Program-made: the position numbers and the translations under genes
Assembly (NCBI GenBank): GCA_027186245.1
Contig: CP114483.1
Location: forward strand, 19,364,220 to 19,428,219
DNA length: 64,000 nucleotides
Direction: 5' to 3'
From: Coriaria nepalensis
Lineage: Eukaryota > Streptophyta > Magnoliopsida > Cucurbitales > Coriariaceae
Shown: positions 51,246 through 61,159 of the stretch, piece by piece
Layout: every line of letters starts with the position of its first letter
How positions within the stretch are numbered: the stretch's first letter is position 1
Notes under the pieces: model-generated
The model's database searches: none
Seen by the model: only the letters and a program-made list of their open reading frames with translations
What the model was told of the DNA's origin: nothing

Positions 51246-54200
51246 GCTGCAAGTTATGCACGAAAGTCATGTTTAAAAGGTGAATTTCATCTGAAGTGAT
51301 TTAGAATGATTTAATGAGTAAAAGAGATGCAATAATATGACTTTAATACTAAAAAAATGCATAGTTTCCTTCAGTAGATCAATTGCAAGTTATGCATGAA
51401 AGTCGTGTTTTAAATGCGAAAATAGAATTAGTTCGAAGTGCTTTCGAACAATTTAATGATCTAAAAAGACCGAATGATATGCTCTTTAAGGCTAAAATAA
51501 TGCATTGTTGTATTCAATAGATTAATTGCAGGTTATGTAAGAAAATCATTTTTGAAGGGCAAAAACATAATTCGTTCGAATTCATTTATAATGATTTAAT
51601 GACTAGATGAGCCTCAATGACATGATTTTAAGGCTAAGTAAATGTATAGTTGCCTTCAGTAGAGAAACTGCAAGTTATGCACGAAAGTCAAGATTAAAAG
51701 GTGAATTTCGTCTGAAGTGATTTAGAATGATTTATTGAGTAAAAGAGATGCAATAATATGACTTTAATACTAAACAAATGCATAGTTTCCTTCAGTAGAT
51801 CAATTGCAAGTTATGCATGAAAGTCGTGTTTTAAATGCGAAAATAGAATTAGTTCGAAGTGCTTTCGAACAATTTAATGATCTAAAAAGACTGAATGATA
51901 TGCTCTTTAAGGCTAAAATAATGCATTGTTGTATTTAATGGATTAATTGCAGGTTATGTAAGAAAATCATTTTTGAAGGGCAAAAATATAATTCCTTCGA
52001 ATTCATTTATAATGATTTAATGACTAGAAGAGCCTCAATGACATGATTTTAATGCTAAGTAAATGTATAGTTGCCTTCAGTAGATCAACTGCAAGTTATG
52101 CACGAAAGTCATGTTTAAAAGGTGAATTTCATCTAAAGTGATTTAGAATGATTCTTATGAGTAAAAGAGATGCAATAATATGACTTTAACACTAAAAAAA
52201 TGCATAGTTTCCTTCAGTACATCAATTGCAAGTTATTCATGAAAGTCGTGTTTTAAATGCGAAAATAGAATTAGTTCGAAGTGCTTTCAAACAATTTAAT
52301 GATCTGAAAAGAGTGAATAATATGCTCTTTAAAGCTAAAATAATGCATTGTTGTATTCAATAGATTAATTGCAGGTTATGTAAGAAAATCATTTTTGAAG
52401 GGCAAAAATATGATTCGTTCGAATTCATTTATAATGATTTATTGACTAGAAGAGCCTCAATGACATGATTTTAATGCTAAGTAAATGTATAGTTGCCTTC
52501 AGTAGATCAACTGCAAGTTATGCACGAAAGTCATGTTTAAAAGGTGAATTTCGTCTGAAGTGATTTAGAATGATTTAATGAGTAAAAGAGATGCAATAAT
52601 ATGACTTTAACACGAAAAAAATGCATAATTGCCTTCAGTAGATCAATTGCAAGTTATGAATCAAAGTCGTGTTTTAAATGCGAAAATAGAATTAGTTCGA
52701 AGTGCTTTCAAACAATTTAATGATCTAAAAAGACTGATTGATATGCTCTTTAAGGCTAAAATAATGCATTGTTCTGTTCAATAGATTAATTGCAGGTTAT
52801 GTAAGAAAATCATTTTTGAAGGGCAAAAACATAATTCGTTCGAATTCATTTATAATGATTTAATGACTAGAAGAGCCTCAATGACATGATTTTAATGCTA
52901 AGTAAATGTATAGTTGCCTTCAGTAGATCAACTGCAAGTTATGCACGAAAGTCATGTTTAAAAGGTGAATTTCGTCTGAAGTGGTTTAGAATGATTTAAT
53001 GAGTAAAAGAGATGCAATAATATGACTTTAACACTAAAAAAATGTGTAGTTGCCTTCAGTAGATCAATTGCAAGTCATGCATGAAAGTCGTGTTTTTAAT
53101 CCGAAAATAGAACTAGTTCGAAGTGCTTTCAAACAATTTAATGATCTGAGAAGAGTGAATAATATGCTCTTTAAGGCTAAAATAATGCACTGTTGTATTC
53201 AATAGATTAATTGCAGGTTATGTAAGAAAATCATTTTTGAAGGGCAAAAATATAATTCGTTCGAATTCATTTATAATGATTTAATGACTAGAAGAGCTTC
53301 AATGACATGATTTTAATGCTAAGTAAATGTATAGTTGCCTTCAGTAGATCAACTGCAAGTTATGCACGAAAGTCATGTTTAAAAGGTGAATTTCGTCTGA
53401 AGTGATTTAGAATGATTTAATGAGTAAAAGAGATGCAATAATATGACTTTAACACTAAAACAATGTGTAGTTGCCTTTAGTAGATCAAATGCAAGTCATG
53501 CATGAAAGTCGTGTTTTAAATGCGAAAATAGAATTAGTTCGAAGTGCTTTCGAACAATTTAATGATCTAAAAAGACTGAATGATATGCTCTTTAAGGCTA
53601 AAATAATGCATTGTTGTATTCAATAGATTAATTGCAGGTTATGTAAGAAAATCATTTTTGAAGGGCAAAAATATAATTCGTTCGAATTCATTTATAATGA
53701 TTTAATGACTAGAAGAGCCTCAATGACATGATTTTAATGCTAAGTAAATTTATAGTTGCCTTCAGTAGATCAACTGCAAGTTATGCACGAAAGTCATGTT
53801 TAAAAGGTGAATTTCGTCTGAAGTGATTTAGAATGATTTAATGAGTAAAAGAGATGCAATAATATGACTTTAACACGAAAAAAATGCATAATTGCCTTCA
53901 GTAGATCAATTGCAAGTTATGAATCAAAGTCGTGTTTTAAATGCGAAAATAGAATTAGTTCAAAGTGCTTTCAAACAATTTAATGATCTAAAAAGACTGA
54001 ATGATATGCTCTTTAAGGCTAAAATAATGCATTGTTGTATTCAATAGATTAATTGCAGGTTATGTAAGAAAATCATTTTTGAAGGGCAAAAATATAATTC
54101 GTTCGAATTCATTTATAATGATTTAATGACTAGAAGAGCCTCAATGACATGATTTTAACGCTAAGTAAATGTATAGTTGCCTTCAATAGATCACCTGCAC

Positions 54201-56398
54201 GTTATGCACGAAAGTCATGTTTAAGAGGTGAATTTCGTCTGAAGTGATTTAGAATGATTTAATGAGTAAAAGAGATGCAATAATATGACTTTAACACTAA
54301 AAAAATGCATAATTGCCTTCAGTAGATCAATTGCAAGTTATGAATCAAAGTCGTGTTTTAAATGCGAAAATAGAATTAGTTCAAAGTGCTTTCAAACAAT
54401 TTAATGATCTAAAAAGACTGAATGATATGCTCTTTAAGGCTAAAATAATGCATTGTTGTATTCAATAGATTAATTGCAGGTTATGTAAGAAAATCATTTT
54501 TGAAGGGCAAAAATATAATTCGTTCGAATTCATTTATAATGATTTAATGACTAGAAGAGCCTCAATGACATGATTTTAACGCTAAGTAAATGTATAGTTG
54601 CCTTCAATAGATCACCTGCACGTTATGCACGAAAGTCATGTTTAAGAGGTGAATTTCGTCTGAAGTGATTTAGAATGATTTAATGAGTAAAAGAGATGCA
54701 ATAATATGACTTTAACACAAAAAAAATGCATAATTGCCTTCAGTAGATCAATTGCAAGTTATGCATGAAAGTCGTGTTTTAAATGCGAAAATAGAATTAG
54801 TTCGAAGTGCTTTCAAACAATTTAATGATCTAAAAAGACTGAATGATATGCTCTTTAAGGCTAAAATAATGCATTGTTGTATTCAATGGATTAATTGCAG
54901 GTTATGTAAGAAAATCATTTTTGAAGGGCAAAAATATAATTTGTTCGAATTCATTTATAATGATTTAATGACTAGAAGAGCCTCAATGACATGATTTTAA
55001 TGCTAAGTAAATGTATAGTTGCCTTCAGTAGATCAACTGCAAGTTATGCACGAAAGTCATGTTTAAAAGGTGAATTTCATCTGAAGTGATTTAGAATGAT
55101 TCTTATGAGTAAAAGAGATGCAATAATATGACTTTAACACTAAAAAAATGCATAGTTTCCTTCAGTACATCAATTGCAAGTTATTCATGAAAGTCGTGTT
55201 TTAAATGCGAAAATAGAATTAGTTCGAAGTGCTTTCGAACAATTTAATGATCTAAAAAGACTGAATGATATGCTCTTTAAGGCTAAAATAATGCATTGTT
55301 GTATTCAATAGATTAATTGCAGGTTATGTAAGAAAATCATTTTTGAAGGGCAAAAATATAATTCGTTCGAATTCATTTATAATGATTTATTGACTAGAAG
55401 AGCCTCAATGACATGATTTTAATGCTAAGTAAATGTATAGTTGCCTTCAGTAGATCAACTGCAAGTTATGCACGAAAGTCATGTTTAAAAGGTGAATTTC
55501 GTCTGAAGTGATTTAGAATGATTTAATGAGTAAAAGAGATGCAATAATATGACTTTAACACGAAAAAAATGCATAATTGCCTTCAGTAGATCAATTGCAA
55601 GTTATGAATCAAAGTCGTGTTTTAAATGCGAAAATAGAATTAGTTCAAAGTGCTTTCAAACAATTTAATGATCTAAAAAGACTGATTGATATGCTCTTTA
55701 AGGCTAAAATAATGCATTGTTGTATTCAATAGATTAATTGCAGGTTATGTAAGAAAATCATTTTTGAAGGGCAAAAATATAATTCGTTCGAATTCATTTA
55801 TAATGATTTAATGACTAGAAGAGCCTCAATGACATGATTTTAATGCTAAGTAAATGTATAGTTGCCTTCAGTAGATCGACTGCAAGTTATGCACGAAAGT
55901 CATGTTTAAAAGGTGAATTTCGTCTGAAGTGATTTAGAATGATTTAATGAGTAAAAGAGATGCAATAATATGACTTTAACACTAAAAAAATGCGTAATTG
56001 CCTTCAGTAGATCAATTGCAAGTTATGCATGAAAGTCATGTTTTAAATGCGAAAATAGAATTAGTTCGAAGTGCTTTCAAACAATTTAATGATCTAAAAA
56101 GACTGAATGATATGCTCTTTAAGGCTAAAATAATGCATTGTTGTATTCAATAGATTAATTGCAGGTTATGTAAGAAAATCATTTTTGAAGGGCAAAAATA
56201 TAATTCGTTCGAATTCATTTATAATGATTTAATAACTAGAAGAGCCTCAATGACATGATATTAATGCTAAGTAAAATTATAGTTGCCTTCAGTAGATCAG
56301 CTGCAAGTTATGCACGAAAGTCATGTTTAAAAGGTGAATTTCATCTGAAGTGATTTAGAATGATTTAATGAGTAAAAGAGATGCAATAATATGACTTT
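51246..56398 (+). repeat. 12-unit higher-order repeat, copy 2
   Basis: This is the tandem copy of 46192-51344, with the same ordered markers (CTAAAACAATGTG at 53455, GTAAAATTATAG near 56270). A private change is AATAACTAG near 56231 for AATGACTAG. Identity ends near 56398: AATACTAAAAAAATGCATAG follows in copy 1's continuation, but AACACTAAAAAAATGCGTAA follows here. Overlap of the two coordinate ranges reflects uncertainty about the exact breakpoint inside identical sequence. Confidence 0.88.
54734..54994 (+). other. 86-codon open frame in 12-unit block copy 2
   Basis: This is the copy of 49680 at an offset of 5054, differing by one residue (E for Q at 12). TGG stands at codon 52. It is explained by the 12-unit duplication. 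Confidence 0.25.
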
Positions 56399-58470
56399 AA
56401 CACTAAAAAAATGCGTAATTGCCTTCAGTAGATCAATTGCAAGTTATGCATGAAAGTCATGTTTTAAATGCGAAAATAGAATTAGTTCGAAGTGCTTTCA
56501 AACAATTTAATGATCTAAAAAGACTGAATGATATGCTCTTTAAGGCTAAAATAATGCATTGTTGTATTCAATAGATTAATTGCAGGTTATGTAAGAAAAT
56601 CATTTTTGAAGGGCAAAAATATAATTCGTTCGAATTCATTTATAATGATTTAATGACTAGAAGAGCCTCAATGACATGATTTTAATGCTAAGTAAATGTA
56701 TAGTTGCCTTCAGTAGATCAACTACAAGTTATGCACGAAAGTCATGTTTAAAAGGTGAATTTCGTCTGAAGTGATTTAGAATGATTTAATGAGTAAAAGA
56801 GATGCAATAATATGACTTTAACACTAAAAAAATGCATAATTGCCTTCAGTAGATCAATTGCAAGTTATGAATAAAAGTCGTGTTTTAAATGCGAAAATAG
56901 AATTGGTTCGAAGTGCTTTCAAACAATTTAATGATCTAAAATGACTGAATGATATGCTCTTTAAGGCTAAAATAATGCATTGTTGTATTCAATAGATTAA
57001 TTGCAGGTTATGTAAGAAAATCATTTTTGAAGGGCAAAAATATAATTCGTTCGAATTCATTTATAATGATTTAATGACTAGAAGAGCCTCAATGACATGA
57101 TTTTAACGCTAAGTAAATGTATAGTTGCCTTCAATAGATCAACTGCAAGTTATGCACGAAAGTCATGTTTAAAAGGTGAATTTCATCTGAAGTGATTTAG
57201 AATGATTTAATGAGTAAAAGAGATGCAATAATATGACTTTAATACTAAAAAAATGCATAGTTTCCTTCAGTAGATCAATTGCAAGTTATGCATGAAAGTC
57301 GTGTTTTAAATGCGAAAATAGAATTAGTTCGAAGTGCTTTCGAACAATTTAATGATCTAAAAAGACCGAATGATATGCTCTTTAAGGCTAAAATAATGCA
57401 TTGTTGTATTCAATAGATTAATTGCAGGTTATGTAAGAAAATCATTTTTGAAGGGCAAAAACATAATTCGTTCGAATTCATTTATAATGATTTAATGACT
57501 AGATGAGCCTCAATGACATGATTTTAAGGCTAAGTAAATGTATAGTTGCCTTCAGTAGAGAAACTGCAAGTTATGCACGAAAGTCAAGATTAAAAGGTGA
57601 ATTTCGTCTGAAGTGATTTAGAATGATTTATTGAGTAAAAGAGATGCAATAATATGACTTTAATACTAAAAAAATGCATAGTTTCCTTCAGTAGATCAAT
57701 TGCAAGTTATGCATGAAAGTCGTGTTTTAAATGCGAAAATAGAATTAGTTCGAAGTGCTTTCGAACAATTTAATGATCTAAAAAGACTGAATGATATGCT
57801 CTTTAAGGCTAAAATAATGCATTGTTGTATTTAATGGATTAATTGCAGGTTATGTAAGAAAATCATTTTTGAAGGGCAAAAATATAATTCCTTCGAATTC
57901 ATTTATAATGATTTAATGACTAGAAGAGCCTCAATGACATGATTTTAATGCTAAGTAAATGTATAGTTGCCTTCAGTAGATCAACTGCAAGTTATGCACG
58001 AAAGTCATGTTTAAAAGGTGAATTTCATCTAAAGTGATTTAGAATGATTCTTATGAGTAAAAGAGATGCAATAATATGACTTTAACACTAAAAAAATGCA
58101 TAGTTTCATTCAGTACATCAATTGCAAGTTATTCATGAAAGTCGTGTTTTAAATGCGAAAATAGAATTAGTTCGAAGTGCTTTCAAACAATTTAATGATC
58201 TGAAAAGAGTGAATAATATGCTCTTTAAAGCTAAAATAATGCATTGTTGTATTCAATAGATTAATTGCAGGTTATGTAAGAAAATCATTTTTGAAGGGCA
58301 AAAATATAATTCGTTCGAATTCATTTATAATGATTTATTGACTAGAAGAGCCTCAATGACATGATTTTAATGCTAAGTAAATGTATAGTTGCCTTCAGTA
58401 GATCAACTGCAAGTTATGCACGAAAGTCATGTTTAAAAGGTGAATTTCGTCTGAAGTGATTTAGAATGAT
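56280..58470 (+). repeat. Dispersed copy of 45330-47520
   Basis: The offset is 10950 (26 x 421 + 4). Markers GAATAAAAGTCG, AAGACCGAATG, GTAGAGAAACTG, GTATTTAATGG, GATTCTTATGAG and CAGTACATC recur in order. Differences are AAAATGACTG near 56940, AAAAAAATG for AAACAAATG, TTTCATTCAG near 58105, and AAATATAATTCG for AAATATGATTCG. After about 58470 the sequence switches to a different unit type (GCTTAGTTGCC, CAATTGCGAG). Confidence 0.8.
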
Positions 58471-61159
58471 TTAGTGAGTAAAAGAGATGCAATAATATGA
58501 CTTTAACACTAAAAAAATGCTTAGTTGCCTTCAGTAGATCAATTGCGAGTTATGCATGAAAGTCGTGTTTTAAATGCGAAAATAGAATTAGTTCGAAGTG
58601 CTTTCAAACAATTTAATGATCTAAAAAGACTGAATGATATGCTCTTTAAGGCTAAAATAATGCATTGTTGTATTCAATAGATTAATTGTAGGTTATGTAA
58701 GAAAATCAAGTTTGAAGGGCAAAAATATAATTCGTTCGAATTCATTTATATTGATTTAATGACTAGAAGAGCCTCAATGACATGATTTTAACGCTAAGTA
58801 AATGTATAGTTGCCTTCAATAGATCAACTGCAAGTTATGCACGAAAGTCATGTTTAAAAGGTGAATTTCATCTGAAGTGATTTAGAATGATTCTTATGAG
58901 TAAAAGAGATGCAATAATATGACTTTAACACTAAAAAAATGCATAGTTTCCTTCAGTACATCAATTGCAAGTTATTCATGAAAGTCGTGTTTTAAATGCG
59001 AAAATAGAATTAGTTCGAAGTGCTTTCGAACAATTTAATGATCTAAAAAGACTGAATGATATGCTCTTTAAGGCTAAAATAATGCATTGTTGTATTCAAT
59101 AGATTAATTGCAGGTTATGTAAGAAAATCATTTTTGAAGGGCAAAAATATAATTCGTTCGAATTCATTTATAATGATTTATTGACTAGAAGAGCCTCAAT
59201 GACATGATTTTAATGCTAAGTAAATGTATAGTTGCCTTCAGTAGATCAACTGCAAGTTATGCACGAAAGTCATGTTTAAAAGGTGAATTTCGTCTGAAGT
59301 GATTTAGAATGATTTAATGAGTAAAAGAGATGCAATAATATGACTTTAACACGAAAAAAATGCATAATTGCCTTCAGTAGATCAATTGCAAGTTATGAAT
59401 CAAAGTCGTGTTTTAAATGCGAAAATAGAATTAGTTCGAAGTGCTTTCAAACAATTTAATGATCTAAAAAGACTGATTGATATGCTCTTTAAGGCTAAAA
59501 TAATGCATTGTTCTGTTCAATAGATTAATTGCAGGTTATGTAAGAAAATCATTTTTGAAGGGCAAAAATATAATTCGTTCGAATTCATTTATAATGATTT
59601 AATGACTAGAAGAGCCTCAATGACATGATTTTAATGCTAAGTAAATGTATAGTTGCCTTCAGTAGATCAACTGCAAGTTATGCACGAAAGTCATGTTTAA
59701 AAGGTGAATTTCGTCTGAAGTGGTTTAGAATGATTTAATGAGTAAAAGAGATGCAATAATATGACTTTAACACTAAAAAAATGTGTAGTTGCCTTCAGTA
59801 GATCAATTGCAAGTCATGCATGAAAGTCGTGTTTTAAATCCGAAAATAGAACTAGTTCGAAGTGCTTTCAAACAATTTAATGATCTGAGAAGAGTGAATA
59901 AAATGCTCTTTAAGGCTAAAATAATGCACTGTTGTATTCAATAGATTAATTGCAGGTTATGTAAGAAAATCATTTTTGAAGGGCAAAAATATAATTCGTT
60001 CGAATTCATTTATAATGATTTAATGACTAGAAGAGCCTCAATGACATGATTTTAATGCTAAGTAAATGTATAGTTGCCTTCAGTAGATCAACTGCAAGTT
60101 ATGCACGAAAGTCATGTTTAAAAGGTGAATTTCGTCTGAAGTGGTTTAGAATGATTTAATGAGTAAAAGAGATGCAATAATATGACTTTAACACTAAAAA
60201 AATGTGTAGTTGCCTTCAGTAGATCAATTGCAAGTCATGCATGAAAGTCGTGTTTTAAATCCGAAAATAGAACTAGTTCGAAGTGCTTTCAAACAATTTA
60301 ATGATCTGAGAAGAGTGAATAAAATGCTCTTTAAGGCTAAAATAATGCACTGTTGTATTCAATAGATTAATTGCAGGTTATGTAAGAAAATCATTTTTGA
60401 AGGGCAAAAATATAATTCGTTCGAATTCATTTATAATGATTTAATGACTAGAAGAGCCTCAATGACATGATTTTAATGCTAAGTAAATTTATAGTTGCCT
60501 TCAGTAGATCAACTGCAAGTTATGCACGAAAGTCATGTTTAAAAGGTGAATTTCGTCTGAAGTGATTTAGAATGATTTAATGAGTAAAAGAGATGCAATA
60601 ATATGACTTTAACACGAAAAAAATGCATAATTGCCTTCAGTAGATCAATTGCAAGTTATGAATCAAAGTCGTGTTTTAAATGCGAAAATAGAATTAGTTC
60701 AAAGTGCTTTCAAACAATTTAATGATCTAAAAAGACTGAATGATATGCTCTTTAAGGCTAAAATAATGCATTGTTGTATTCAATAGATTAATTGCAGGTT
60801 ATGTAAGAAAATCATTTTTGAAGGGCAAAAATATAATTCGTTCGAATTCATTTATAATGATTTAATGACTAGAAGAGCCTCAATGACATGATTTTAACGC
60901 TAAGTAAATGTATAGTTGCCTTCAATAGATCACCTGCACGTTATGCACGAAAGTCATGTTTAAGAGGTGAATTTCGTCTGAAGTGATTTAGAATGATTTA
61001 ATGAGTAAAAGAGATGCAATAATATGACTTTAACACGAAAAAAATGCATAATTGCCTTCAGTAGATCAATTGCAAGTTATGAATCAAAGTCGTGTTTTAA
61101 ATGCGAAAATAGAATTAGTTCAAAGTGCTTTCAAACAATTTAATGATCTAAAAAGACTG
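58471..61159 (+). repeat. Mosaic of units drawn from several earlier blocks
   Basis: This stretch starts with a unit seen nowhere else (GCTTAGTTGCC near 58521, TTGTAGGTTATG, AATCAAGTTTGAAGG, TTTATATTGATTT). Next come a GATTCTTATGAG unit like 50041, a TGTTCTGTTC unit like 47717, and two adjacent 421-bp copies with GTGAATAAAATGC (near 59894 and 60315). It ends with AAATTTATAG and GTTTAAGAGG units like 48.7-49.2 kb. No single higher-order period covers it. Confidence 0.7.

Larger units (their letters stand above)
46192..51344 (+). repeat. 12-unit higher-order repeat, copy 1 (5054-bp period)
   Basis: This block matches the following copy at an offset of 5054 (12 x 421 + 2). The extra 2 bp are the two GATTCTTATGAG sites in each copy. 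Shared markers include AAGACCGAATG (46413), ACTAAACAAATG, GTATTTAATGG, TTTTTAATCCG, CTAAAACAATGTG (48401), AAATTTATAG, GCACGTTATG with TTTAAGAGG (twice, one unit apart), an open 86-codon frame, GATCGACTGC and GTAAAATTATAG. I noticed only a few differences: CTCTCTAAG, GCATCAAAG and AATAAGTAAA occur here only. Confidence 0.88.

Noticed and set aside
12210..54994. The seven 86-codon open frames as a repeated protein gene family
   Set aside because: They are satellite units with a TTG start directly after an in-frame stop. They are open only through single changes at codon 52, their variants are mostly amino-acid changing, and they are copied by block duplication. Most units are closed or frameshifted.
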